A stretch of 27,675 nt of DNA from a virus. The stretch spans positions 1-27,675 of IMG/VR virus record IMGVR_UViG_3300019776_000015. One strand, written 5' to 3'. Of the stretch, positions 5,424 through 12,929 are shown one piece after another. The notes below the pieces were generated by a model. The model was not told where the DNA came from. It was given only the letters and a program-made list of their open reading frames with translations, and searched no databases. Position numbers and translations under genes: made by a program. Positions within the stretch are counted from its first letter, which is position 1. The number at the start of each line of letters is the position of its first letter.

Positions 5424-6821
5424 ATGGGAATTCGTGACTTTTTCAGCGGTAAAAAAGGCGTACAGAACGAATCAAACGTAGTTCTGGGACAGTTACAACT
5501 AGGTAACCAAATTGTTATTGGCGATCAAAAAAGCCAACCAGCACAGCAATTACTGTATGTAACAACGTCAAGCACCACTACCGCTGGTCGTGTTGTCGAT
5601 ATTTCTGGCCTTACACGCAATTCCACCGTTATGGGCTGCGTTGGCGTAAAGGCTAGAGCATTGGCGCAATGCGGTATTTCCATTATGTCCAAGGCCGAAG
5701 ATGGCACTTATGTGGATGCAATTAGAGATGAAAGCGTTGGTCCACGCGACAAGGCAAAAGCAAAGCAAGTATTGAGCCTGTTGCAAAACCCCAATAATTT
5801 CCAAAGCGCATACGAGTTTTGGTATCAATGGTGTATGTGGCAAGATTTGGCTGGCGAATCGTTCACTTTGTGGTGGCGCGAAAAGCAAAAAGACTCAATG
5901 TCTACGCCTATCGAAATGTATAACCTTGATGCAACTTTGGTCACGGTAAAACTGTCAGATACCCGTTATCCATTGTATGTTTTGAGTTCGCCATCCTACG
6001 GTTTCAGCAAAGATACGCCACTTGAATATTATCAAGTCATGCACTGCAAAGAAGCCGCATGGCAAGGTTCGTCAGGTTTTAACAAAGGTATTTTGGCAAC
6101 TGAATTGGTCGCGTTGGACCAAGACATTGATATTTATGCCAACTTTGTTATGCAAAATGGCGCAAAACCTTCTGGCATTTTCCGCACAGAACAGGTTATT
6201 CCAGATGCCAAGTACAAAGAAATTGCTGCGCGTATTAAGGAAACTTGGAACGCAATGACGGGAAGCCGTGGAACGGACCCAAGCAAGGCTGGTCAAGGTA
6301 TGTTGCTAGACCAAGGCATGACATACGAATCAATCCAAATGTTGACATTGCAAGATGCTGACGCTGCTGCTTTAAAAACTCAAACCATGAAGCGCATTTG
6401 CGGTTTGTTTGGTGTGCCACCAGCAATGCTTGGTATTGCGGACCAAAAATATAATAATACCCAAACGATGCTGGATGAGTTCTATAAAACCGTCATGTAT
6501 CCAATGGTTATTAACATTGAGCAAAAGTTAAAACAGCATTTACTCAAGGGATACCCAAATTTGGTGGTGCGTTTTGACACCAAGGATTTCTTGAAGGGCG
6601 CACCGCTTGACCAAATGAATTTTGTCACGGCTGGCGTTAAGGCTGGCATCATGACACCAAATGAAGCGCGTCAATATTTAAACATTCCAGATATTGACGG
6701 GGCAGACGAATTAGTGCAAAGTGGGGGTGGAAGCGACAAACCGATTTCTGGCACAAGTCCACAGGACACTGGTGGAGGTGGCGGTGGGCAACAAAAACGC
6801 ATGAACATAGGCTCTAAATGA
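5424..6821 (+). CDS. Portal protein (HK97 family)
   Basis: A 465-residue HK97-type portal, the dodecameric ring at the capsid vertex through which DNA passes. Family-like features are the N-terminal wing (TVMGCVGVKARALAQ near 69-83), NPNNFQSAYEFWYQ near 125-138, the conserved PSGIF near 248-252, a crown-side helix, and FGVPPAMLGI near 330-339 followed by YNNTQTMLDEFYKTV, the strongest signature. The C-terminus is glycine-rich and disordered (about 440-458). The ATG follows a GGGGTGA ribosome site. Its last four bases overlap the start of the HNH-AP2 gene (ATGA). It lies directly behind terL, as in most HK97-like phages. Confidence 0.95.
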   Translation: MGIRDFFSGKKGVQNESNVVLGQLQLGNQIVIGDQKSQPAQQLLYVTTSSTTTAGRVVDISGLTRNSTVMGCVGVKARALAQCGISIMSKAEDGTYVDAIRDESVGPRDKAKAKQVLSLLQNPNNFQSAYEFWYQWCMWQDLAGESFTLWWREKQKDSMSTPIEMYNLDATLVTVKLSDTRYPLYVLSSPSYGFSKDTPLEYYQVMHCKEAAWQGSSGFNKGILATELVALDQDIDIYANFVMQNGAKPSGIFRTEQVIPDAKYKEIAARIKETWNAMTGSRGTDPSKAGQGMLLDQGMTYESIQMLTLQDADAAALKTQTMKRICGLFGVPPAMLGIADQKYNNTQTMLDEFYKTVMYPMVINIEQKLKQHLLKGYPNLVVRFDTKDFLKGAPLDQMNFVTAGVKAGIMTPNEARQYLNIPDIDGADELVQSGGGSDKPISGTSPQDTGGGGGGQQKRMNIGSK

Positions 6822-7318
6822 CATTGACACAATCTAAGATTTCCGAATTTTTTGATTACAAAGACGGAAATTTGTTTTGGAAAGTTTCAAGAGGCTCAAT
6901 TTCTAAGTTCTCTAAAGCGGGAACTTTAGGAAGTCATGGATATGTGCAAATCAGATTGATGGGGAAATTTTATTTGGCTCATCGTTTGATTTATTTGTTA
7001 ATTAATGGTCAAATTCCAGAACAAATTGACCATATTGACGGTGATAAAACAAACAACAAAATTGAAAATTTACGATCATCAACACAATCACAAAACAGAA
7101 TGAACTCTGTCGGATTTTCAAAATCTGGTGTTAAAGGCGTTTCATGGGACAAACGATTGTGCAAATGGGCTGTACAGGTTAAAGTCAATAAAAAACGTAT
7201 TTATCATCATTTATTTGATGATCTTGAGTTTGCAGAACTTGTTTCAATAGAGGTGCGAAACAAGTATCATGGGGTTTATGCAAGACATAACATGGGACCA
7301 CTTAATGAGTGCAATTAA
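6818..7318 (+). CDS. HNH homing endonuclease with AP2-like DNA-binding domain
   Basis: A 166-residue HNH nuclease of the free-standing phage type. Residues 50-90 carry the core: AHRLIYLLINGQ, the catalytic IDHIDGDKTNNKIENLR (Asp71-His72, Asn79/80, Asn84) and STQSQN. Residues 100-155 resemble an AP2/ERF domain: SGVKGVSWDKRLCKWAVQV, then the conserved WxVxxxVNxKR-like strand and a helix. Such genes cut intron- or gene-less alleles and spread by repair, and frequently sit between structural genes without interrupting them. Here it lies between portal and protease, joined by ATGA overlap. It is A/T-richer than the neighbours, with more AAA/TTT codons, consistent with recent acquisition. All expected HNH residues are present, so it looks active. 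Confidence 0.93.
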   Translation: MTLTQSKISEFFDYKDGNLFWKVSRGSISKFSKAGTLGSHGYVQIRLMGKFYLAHRLIYLLINGQIPEQIDHIDGDKTNNKIENLRSSTQSQNRMNSVGFSKSGVKGVSWDKRLCKWAVQVKVNKKRIYHHLFDDLEFAELVSIEVRNKYHGVYARHNMGPLNECN

Positions 7319-7520
7319 TAAAGTGCTTGCATTTGTTGCTTCACAAATTAAAACGGCTAGTGTTACACTACCTACAATTACGAAACCCCACAAGATACAA
7401 GACGACAATCAATCAATTCACAATGGGGTGATAAATGAAACAACTGAATCTAGTCTGCGAAGCGCAAGTGAGCCTGTCGCAAAGCGCAAACGAGGCCGCC
7501 CAACCAAGCGGACAACTTGA
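7305..7520 (+). CDS. Small protein with a C-terminal AT-hook-like motif
   Basis: A 71-residue ORF whose start overlaps the end of the HNH gene (14 bases) and whose end overlaps the protease start by 86 bases. The last residues, KRKRGRPTKRTT, contain the RGRP core of an AT-hook, a minor-groove DNA-binding tail also seen at the end of small phage proteins. The rest is polar, with a hydrophobic start (INKVLAFVASQI). GGGA lies about eight bases upstream of ATG 7305. The long overlap is unusual, and the protease N-terminus may have constrained it. If real, a DNA-binding small protein beside head genes might assist packaging or nucleoid organisation; that is inference. Alternatively it is a shadow ORF. 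Confidence 0.5.
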   Translation: MSAINKVLAFVASQIKTASVTLPTITKPHKIQDDNQSIHNGVINETTESSLRSASEPVAKRKRGRPTKRTT

Positions 7521-8238
7521 AGCCCGTGTAACTACATGGGGTGCGCGTGAAGGCGCTGATGGTCGCAAATTTAACTATCAGCCCGAAGGCTTTGCAGATT
7601 GGGCAGCAGAATTTGCCGAAACTGGCAAACCTTTGCCAATGTTTTTAAACCACAACGACATGGGTATGCCTATGGGTGAGTGGACCGCTTTTGAGTTTGA
7701 CGATACAGGCATGACCGCAAAAGGCCGTTTGTATTTAAACACTGTTGGCGGCAATGACCTGTACCAAGTTCTAAAAGAATCCCCCAATATGTTTGGCGGC
7801 GTTTCTGTTGGCGCTTACGCTGAAGAAGCGAAATTCGTCAATCAAGAAGGCGATGATTTTGACCCTGACACAATGGGTGACGACGAAGCATATTTCCAAA
7901 TCACTAAAGGTGGTTTGCGCGAAGTATCCGTTGTGATGTATCCAAATAACCCCAATGCAGAGATTCAAAAACTTGAAGCGTTTGACGCAGAAGGCAATGT
8001 GAATCCACGAGTTTTGGAACGGGCTTTGCGTGAGGCTGGCCTTAACAAAAAGGATGCGACCACCGCATCTAGTATCTTCAAACGAGTAATGGCAGAGCGT
8101 GATGCAGCCGTAAAAGTTGAAGTAACCCCAACTCAGGGTGAACCTGATGCGGTGGTAAATGAAGCCGAAACCGAAGCACTACTCAAGGCCCTTGAGATGC
8201 GTGATTTGGAAAAGGCACTCTCCAAACGCCTTAAATAA
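7435..8238 (+). CDS. Prohead maturation protease (S78-like)
   Basis: A 267-residue HK97-type capsid maturation protease. It processes the capsid protein and/or scaffold inside the prohead. The core has WGAREGADGRKFNYQPEGF near 35-53, the catalytic His in FLNHND (His73), and the catalytic Ser in FGGVSVGAYAEE (Ser124), followed by LREVSVVMYPNNPNAEI near 163-179, the strand typical of this family. The C-terminal region (about 190-267) is helical, with RVLERALREAGLNKKDA, similar to the tails of protease genes in which the C-terminus acts as a short scaffold. The gene follows a GGGGTG ribosome site and is followed by the capsid gene after ten bases. The N-terminal 30 residues overlap the AT-hook ORF. 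Assignment is secure; cleavage sites are not visible. Confidence 0.92.
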   Translation: MKQLNLVCEAQVSLSQSANEAAQPSGQLEARVTTWGAREGADGRKFNYQPEGFADWAAEFAETGKPLPMFLNHNDMGMPMGEWTAFEFDDTGMTAKGRLYLNTVGGNDLYQVLKESPNMFGGVSVGAYAEEAKFVNQEGDDFDPDTMGDDEAYFQITKGGLREVSVVMYPNNPNAEIQKLEAFDAEGNVNPRVLERALREAGLNKKDATTASSIFKRVMAERDAAVKVEVTPTQGEPDAVVNEAETEALLKALEMRDLEKALSKRLK

Positions 8239-8248
8239 GGAAATCAAA

Positions 8249-9595
8249 ATGTCAGTTGAAAAAATCCTCGAAAAAGTTGACGCTATTGAAGCCGCCAACC
8301 TGTCGAAAATCGACGAAGTAAAGACCGAAGTTGCAACTACTGTTGAAGCCGCTAAAAGCGAAATCAACGAAAAGTTTGCTGCTCTGGAAGCCAAAGTTGC
8401 TGCTATCCAAGTGCCTGAATTCATCCGCGCACCCCACAAAACCGTTCGCGGTGATGTGAACCGCCGTGTGAAAGAGCAATTGGCTCAGTTCGCAAAACAA
8501 GGTGGCAACAAGTTGCACACTGAGTTGAAGTTGTGGGAATCTGAAGACCAACACGCTGCATACCTGACCGAAGCATCGACTTTGACAGGTTCAGGCGCTG
8601 GCATCGGTGGCCGCACCGCTTATGACCCTGTGTTCCACAAACTGCGTTTGATGAACCCAATGCGCGGTGTGTCACGCAACGTGGCTACTGATGGTTCTAC
8701 CTATCAGTTCCGCGCTAAGACAGGTGATGCTGGCGCTCAATGGGGCTATGCAATTCAAAACAACGGCTCTGCTACTACTGAAGCAACGAGCATTTGGCAA
8801 TTGAATATGCAAGACATTAACGTGCAATTCCCTATCCGTACTGCCGCGCTTGACGACATTGACGGTTTGGAAGCCAACGTTGTTGACGATATGCTCCAAG
8901 AATTCAGCCAACAAGAAGGCTTGAGCATGATCTTGAACAACGACCAATCTGGTTCTACAACCACCGCTTACGGTGCTACGAACGGTTTGCGTGGTTTGAA
9001 TCAATACCCCGGCGCTAACGGCACTTACACTGGCGGTACGATTTCTACTGCTGCTTTCGGTTCAAGCGGTACTGCTTCTACTGACGGTCTGCATAGCATC
9101 GCTACTTATGACCAGATCACAACCAACGGTTTTGGTACAGCAAACAACGTGAAGTTTGACGACATCATCAACTTCATTCACGCTTTGCCACAACAATACT
9201 GGTCTGCTAACAGCAAGTTCATTATCAATCCAACAATGTTGGCTGGTATCCGTGGCTTGGTGGATAACAACGGCACTCCAATCTTTGAACGTATGTCTCC
9301 ATTGGTGTACGAAGGTATCGTTGGTAAGTTGTTGGGCTATGACGTTGTTGTTAACTCCTACTTGGAGGCTCCAACTGCTGCTGGTAGCCAAGCAGGTACT
9401 AACAGCCAATACCCAATGTACTTTGGTGACTTCTCACGCGGTCACACCATCGTTGACCGTTTGAGCATGGTGTTGCGCCGCTACGAACAGACAGCCCCCG
9501 GCTTTATCACTTTCTACGGTGAAAAACGTCTGGCAACGTCTGTGGTTGATCCTTTCTCGATCATCCGCTATCGCTCAACAGCCACTGGCGCTTAA
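8249..9595 (+). CDS. Major capsid protein with scaffold-like N-terminal domain (HK97 fold)
   Basis: A 448-residue HK97-fold capsid protein. Residues 1-55 are a coiled-coil, Glu/Lys/Ala-rich delta-like domain (MSVEKILEKVDAIEAANL and following), expected to act as an internal scaffold and be removed by the protease. The mature part begins around residues 95-120, with YLTEASTLTGSGAGIGGRT. Conserved parts include PIRTAALDDIDGLEANVVDD, EFSQQEGLSMILNND and the C-terminal YEQTAPGFITFYGEKRLATS. The ATG at 8249 follows AAGGAAA; a longer open frame to 8159 lies inside the protease and is rejected. A strong terminator follows eight bases after the stop, and a paralogue lies behind it. Codon use is more GC-rich at third positions than in the next gene, consistent with high expression. 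Confidence 0.95.
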   Translation: MSVEKILEKVDAIEAANLSKIDEVKTEVATTVEAAKSEINEKFAALEAKVAAIQVPEFIRAPHKTVRGDVNRRVKEQLAQFAKQGGNKLHTELKLWESEDQHAAYLTEASTLTGSGAGIGGRTAYDPVFHKLRLMNPMRGVSRNVATDGSTYQFRAKTGDAGAQWGYAIQNNGSATTEATSIWQLNMQDINVQFPIRTAALDDIDGLEANVVDDMLQEFSQQEGLSMILNNDQSGSTTTAYGATNGLRGLNQYPGANGTYTGGTISTAAFGSSGTASTDGLHSIATYDQITTNGFGTANNVKFDDIINFIHALPQQYWSANSKFIINPTMLAGIRGLVDNNGTPIFERMSPLVYEGIVGKLLGYDVVVNSYLEAPTAAGSQAGTNSQYPMYFGDFSRGHTIVDRLSMVLRRYEQTAPGFITFYGEKRLATSVVDPFSIIRYRSTATGA

Positions 9596-9602
9596 TAAAG
9601 AT

Positions 9603-9635
9603 GGGGGGATTAATTTCCCCCCTCTTTTTGTTTTT
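9603..9635 (+). terminator. Intrinsic terminator between the two capsid paralogues
   Basis: GGGGGGA (9603-9609) pairs with TCCCCCC (9616-9622), with the loop TTAATT, followed by TCTTTTTGTTTTT. It sits immediately after the major capsid gene and 17 bases before the paralogue's start. It should stop most transcripts, with some reading through. Confidence 0.9.
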
Positions 9636-9651
9636 CAAAGGAATTATTTAA

Positions 9652-10671
9652 ATGAGTGCAAACCAAAAAATCCTAGACGGCATTAAGAAAGCCATCAACG
9701 AAGGCGGCAAAGTAACAATCGACCTGCGCGAAGCCTCTGCAATCACTGGCTCTGGTCTTGGTATTGGTGGTCGCACTTATTTTGATGATGCTTTTGCTGC
9801 ATTGCGTTATGCCAACCCTTTCCGCATGGGTTCACGCAACATCAAATCCCCAAACAGTTCTGCGGTTCAGTTCGTTGCCAAAACAGGTAACGCAACAGGC
9901 GCAAACCCTTGGAACCCTAACGCTACGCCTAACACTGGTTCACCAGATGTAGCCACATCATTCTGGGTGATGCCTACACGCATCATTAACGCGCAATTGC
10001 CAGTTCGTATTGCTGCATTGGATGATATTAATGGTTTGCAAGAAACATTGATGACTGACTTGGCGCTGGAATTCAGCCAACAAGAAGGCGCATCAATGGC
10101 AATTAACAACGATCAAGCAGGTTCTAGCACCACAACAACTGGTGGCACATACGGCTTGCGCGGTTTGGATTCTTACGTTACTGGCGCTACTTCTGCTTAT
10201 GGCTCAAGCGGCACAGCAATCACAAACGGTATCCACACGATTGCCACAGTATCTTTGGGTGGTACAACTCCAACCTATAACAAGATCACAAACATTGCTA
10301 ACGCATTGCCAGCCCAATATTGGGCATTGCCAACAACCGCTTGGCACATGACCCCAACAATGATTCAAACCTTGCGTCAGTTGAAAGACAGCCAAGGCTT
10401 GCCATTGTTCTTGGAATTGGGCGAACCCGGCGAAGGTGGTGCAGTTGGTTCAATCTTTGGTTGGCCTGTTATCCCTAATTCTTACCTGTCTACTGATTTC
10501 CCAATCTATTTGGCAAACTGGGACCGTTTCCTTACTGTTGCTGACATTGAGGAAATGGACATTCAGGTGTACGAACAAACCGCCCCCGGCTTTGTGACCC
10601 TGTACGCAGAGCGCCGTGTTGTTAGCACTGTACGCGACCCGTTCGCTGGTGTTCGTGCAAGCGCAGCCTAA
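9652..10671 (+). CDS. Second HK97-fold capsid paralogue lacking the scaffold-like domain
   Basis: A 339-residue protein homologous to the mature part of the capsid protein just upstream. Shared blocks include LREASAITGSGLGIGGRT (cf. YLTEASTLTGSGAGIGGRT), RIAALDDINGLQETLMTD, EFSQQEGASMAINNDQ, YGLRGLDSY and YEQTAPGFVTLYAERRV. The N-terminal coiled coil is absent: only about 24 residues precede the shared segment, versus about 105 in the first copy. Inserted residues near 78-90 (ANPWNPNATPNTGSP) differ. It has its own ribosome site AAAGGAA but sits behind a terminator with no obvious promoter. It is likely a structural head protein, perhaps a vertex or minor shell component, or a minor coat. Alternatives are a recently duplicated gene becoming redundant; however, all conserved blocks look intact. 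Confidence 0.9.
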   Translation: MSANQKILDGIKKAINEGGKVTIDLREASAITGSGLGIGGRTYFDDAFAALRYANPFRMGSRNIKSPNSSAVQFVAKTGNATGANPWNPNATPNTGSPDVATSFWVMPTRIINAQLPVRIAALDDINGLQETLMTDLALEFSQQEGASMAINNDQAGSSTTTTGGTYGLRGLDSYVTGATSAYGSSGTAITNGIHTIATVSLGGTTPTYNKITNIANALPAQYWALPTTAWHMTPTMIQTLRQLKDSQGLPLFLELGEPGEGGAVGSIFGWPVIPNSYLSTDFPIYLANWDRFLTVADIEEMDIQVYEQTAPGFVTLYAERRVVSTVRDPFAGVRASAA

Positions 10672-10681
10672 AAGGTAAATC

Positions 10682-11344
10682 ATGGCTGTTGAGAACCAAA
10701 CACTCGCGCCGTTTTATTCCGATCAACGGAATCCGTACAACTACGCCAAGTTTGAACAGATTAACCGTGATGTATCTACCCAATGGCTGACATTGGGCGA
10801 GATCACACAGCAGTTAAACCTGTTTGAAGATGAAAGCCAAGACGCTTACCTTTCCTCACTTGAACTTGCCACGCGCATGGCAATTGAGGACTTTTTGGGC
10901 TTGGCAATCTTTGCAACGCAGTGGGTGGTTTACTATCCAAATTTTGGCCTATACAACACAGCGGTTTTTTTAGACCTGCCAGAAGTATCAGGGCCAAACC
11001 AAGGCCGTACAGGTGTAACGATTAATTCTGTGTTGTATTACGGGAATTCAAATACGGTTCCTAATGTAATTCCTTGCACTGGTTATTCGTATGACCCAAC
11101 TGGCAATCGCGTTATTTTGAACACGATTCCAAACACGCTAAACCAAACGGTTGCCAATCCAATTTCTGTGATCTATACACAGAACGCAAGTCCTTTGGCA
11201 TCCTATCCTGTTATTAAACAGGCTGGTTTGCTGTTGTTGACGCATTTATACAACAACCGTTCTAATACAACGGAAGTTCAGTTGAAGCAAATCCCGTTTG
11301 GGGTTGAGGCTTTGTTGCGACCATACAAACCATTGGTGATGTAA
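10682..11344 (+). CDS. Head-tail connector protein (gp6-like adaptor)
   Basis: A 220-residue protein matching in position and pattern the head-tail connector (HK97 gp6-like, SPP1 gp15-like) family, which forms the ring below the portal. The helical N-terminal part contains LGEITQQLNLFEDESQDAYL near 38-57 and LELATRMAIEDFLGLAIF near 61-78, the family's characteristic helix pair. The middle is strand-rich with VLYYGNSNTV, an unusual insertion relative to the short HK97 form. The C-terminus ends with PVIKQAGLLLLTHLYNNR, then LKQIPFGVEALLRPYKPLVM, a strong connector signature. It starts ten bases after the capsid paralogue, and its last base is the first base of the next ATG. Confidence 0.88.
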   Translation: MAVENQTLAPFYSDQRNPYNYAKFEQINRDVSTQWLTLGEITQQLNLFEDESQDAYLSSLELATRMAIEDFLGLAIFATQWVVYYPNFGLYNTAVFLDLPEVSGPNQGRTGVTINSVLYYGNSNTVPNVIPCTGYSYDPTGNRVILNTIPNTLNQTVANPISVIYTQNASPLASYPVIKQAGLLLLTHLYNNRSNTTEVQLKQIPFGVEALLRPYKPLVM

Positions 11345-11688
11345 TGTCAATCGCACGTTACGAAAACTTGACCATCAACAACGTGGTTAATGCCATTGAT
11401 GCTTATGGTCAATATACAACCACATTAACGCCTTGGTTTGAAACCCGTGGGCGCGTGGCTGATGTTGCTAATAGTTTGCGTATCTCTGAGCGTTATCGCG
11501 TGTATCAAGACTTGGTAAATATTACGGTCAATTACACGCCTAACATTCGGCATATTGTTGACAATCAAAACCTGTACGCTATTAACTGGCGCGGTTACGA
11601 TTGGCGCATTACAGATGTTCGTGAATCAAATGACCGAATGAAAGTAACCTTGCTTTGCTATCGCAATGACCCTGCGACACCAGTATGA
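11344..11688 (+). CDS. Head closure / head-tail adaptor protein
   Basis: A 114-residue protein of the head-tail adaptor (SPP1 gp16, HK97 gp7-like) type that stops DNA exit and joins the tail. Features are an N-terminal strand, WFETRGRVADV near 36-46, a long tyrosine-rich strand, NIRHIVDNQNLYAINW near 67-82, and the C-terminal RGYDWRITDVRESNDRMKVT near 83-102, the family's usual ending. It overlaps the connector by one base and the next gene by four. Size and position fit. Confidence 0.85.
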   Translation: MSIARYENLTINNVVNAIDAYGQYTTTLTPWFETRGRVADVANSLRISERYRVYQDLVNITVNYTPNIRHIVDNQNLYAINWRGYDWRITDVRESNDRMKVTLLCYRNDPATPV

Positions 11689-12110
11689 GTACACAACAAA
11701 ATCCATCAGTCTACGCACAGTGCATCCAGTATCAACTGGCAAACATTGTCGCGCCCAAACCTGTGTATGCCAACTTCAATAGGAATTGGGCTACGCAGCC
11801 AAATGGCTTTTTGACATGGAATTTGCGTAACGTACATCAGCCCGTTTATACAGGTCAAACGCAAAGCAACAAAGGTATTGATAGGCCAATATTCCAAGTG
11901 TCCGTATTTGCAAAGGATATGGATGACGCTTTCAATTTGGCTAATCAAGTCATACAATCTCTAAACGGTTATTCAGGTACTTTTGGGAATCCAGCAACTA
12001 ATGGTTTTTGGGTTGCCAAGGTAGAAGTGGTTTGGCTCTACAACACCTATGATGACACTCTGGGTATGAATCAAATTATTCTGGATTGCACAATGGACAT
12101 TCCAACATAA
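11685..12110 (+). CDS. Tail terminator-like / tail completion protein
   Basis: A 141-residue protein between the head-closure gene and the tail-tube gene, where the tail-terminator usually lies. It has an alpha/beta layout: an N-terminal helix with VYAQCIQYQLANIV near 9-22, strands with PIFQVSVFAKDMDDAFNLAN near 68-87 and a helix ending IQSLNGY, then two final strands (VEVVWLYNTYDDTLGMNQ and following). This resembles the DUF3168/tail-terminator fold, whose hexameric ring caps the tail and contacts the neck. Its ATGA overlap with the preceding gene suggests coupling. Function is inferred from position and fold pattern. Confidence 0.65.
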   Translation: MSTQQNPSVYAQCIQYQLANIVAPKPVYANFNRNWATQPNGFLTWNLRNVHQPVYTGQTQSNKGIDRPIFQVSVFAKDMDDAFNLANQVIQSLNGYSGTFGNPATNGFWVAKVEVVWLYNTYDDTLGMNQIILDCTMDIPT

Positions 12111-12148
12111 GACAAGAATTCTCAATCTCTTTTTAAGGAATCTAAAAA

Positions 12149-12673
12149 ATGGCACTCATTAATAAAGTCTTACCCGGTTATGTAGCAACCCTTTGGATGC
12201 AAACAGGCTCAAACCCCACTCCATTGACTGACGCGCAATTGGGTACTTGGACAGGCCAAGTTGCTGACATTATTGGCACTGCCGCTGGCGGTACTGGTAC
12301 TGATGGCGAACTCGTACCCGTGGAAGCAATCCCTGCTTTTGGTTCTGATGACGCATCGGCAACTTATTCTATTGCTGGCGCTCGTACTGGCGCTAAAATC
12401 ACTACACAAAACCAAGTGACTTCAATGCAAATCACTGCTGCTTGGAATCCAGCCGATGCAGCCTTGTTGTTGATTCGCGCTGATGGCACAAGCGGTTCTA
12501 TCATTCGCACTTATGTGGTTGCTGTTTATGATGGTACTAACACCGTTGCTTACGCTTTCAACGCTCGCGTTGGTGGTTTGCACTGGGACTTGTCCCCATC
12601 TGCTGAAAGCAAGATGATCTTTACAGTACACCCCGTTGGCGGCAACTCCTACGGTTGGTCTAACAACACCTAA
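12149..12673 (+). CDS. Major tail tube protein
   Basis: A 174-residue strand-rich protein, Ala/Gly/Thr-rich, directly before a terminator and upstream of the G/GT and tape-measure genes. Position, size and composition fit the tail-tube protein, whose stacked hexameric rings form the non-contractile tail. The N-terminal half contains KVLPGYVATLWMQTG; the second half has TRTGAKITTQNQVTSMQITA-like strands and YVVAVYDGTNTVAYAFNARV near 116-135. It has its own ribosome site TAAGGAA at about 12134. High third-base GC relative to the minor tail genes suggests strong expression. Specific family recognition is weaker than the context. Confidence 0.8.
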   Translation: MALINKVLPGYVATLWMQTGSNPTPLTDAQLGTWTGQVADIIGTAAGGTGTDGELVPVEAIPAFGSDDASATYSIAGARTGAKITTQNQVTSMQITAAWNPADAALLLIRADGTSGSIIRTYVVAVYDGTNTVAYAFNARVGGLHWDLSPSAESKMIFTVHPVGGNSYGWSNNT

Positions 12674-12674
12674 T

Positions 12675-12695
12675 AAAAGCCCTTCGGGGCTTTTT
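12675..12695 (+). terminator. UUCG-loop intrinsic terminator after the tail tube
   Basis: AAAAGCCC (12675-12682) pairs with GGGCTTTT (12687-12694) around the exceptionally stable TTCG tetraloop, followed by one more T. The stem with its A and T runs is also symmetrical enough to act on the reverse strand. It lies immediately behind the tail-tube stop and overlaps the leader of the next small gene. Confidence 0.93.
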
Positions 12696-12701
12696 CTTAA
12701 T

Positions 12702-12929
12702 ATGACAACACAAATACAGAATTCACACGATCTTTTATCGTATGTGGTCGCTATGTCTAATAGTGGTCAAAAAAACTGGTTTGGATTTCCACAACAACGT
12801 ATTGTTGGAATCCATCTTGCTTATGAGATTGCCAAGGCTCATGCTGACAAGATGACACCAGAAGAAATTGCAGATTTTGTTGTTCGCCTTAATAATGCCG
12901 TATTTCAGAAACTCGTAAAGGGTGAATGA
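12702..12929 (+). CDS. Small hypothetical protein after the tail tube, 75 aa
   Basis: A 75-residue protein starting seven bases after a terminator. The frame is open upstream to 12636, but those residues overlap the tube gene and the terminator, so ATG 12702 is preferred. There is no clear ribosome site, unlike the neighbouring genes. It is helical, with LLSYVVAMSNSGQKNWFGFP near 11-30, RIVGIHLAYEIAKAHADKM near 33-51, and EEIADFVVRLNNAVFQKL near 54-71. I do not recognise the family. It ends overlapping the gp10-like gene by four bases. Its place suggests a small neck or tail accessory protein. Confidence 0.65.
   Translation: MTTQIQNSHDLLSYVVAMSNSGQKNWFGFPQQRIVGIHLAYEIAKAHADKMTPEEIADFVVRLNNAVFQKLVKGE

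Noticed and set aside
8159-8248. Start of the major capsid gene at 8159
   Set aside because: Those codons lie inside the protease gene and are unlike the family; ATG 8249 follows AAGGAAA.
8672-9004. Minus-strand open frames inside the capsid gene
   Set aside because: Antisense shadows of a strongly coded gene; no start signals or family patterns.
12636-12701. Upstream extension of the 75-residue gene
   Set aside because: It would run through the tail-tube gene and the terminator stem.
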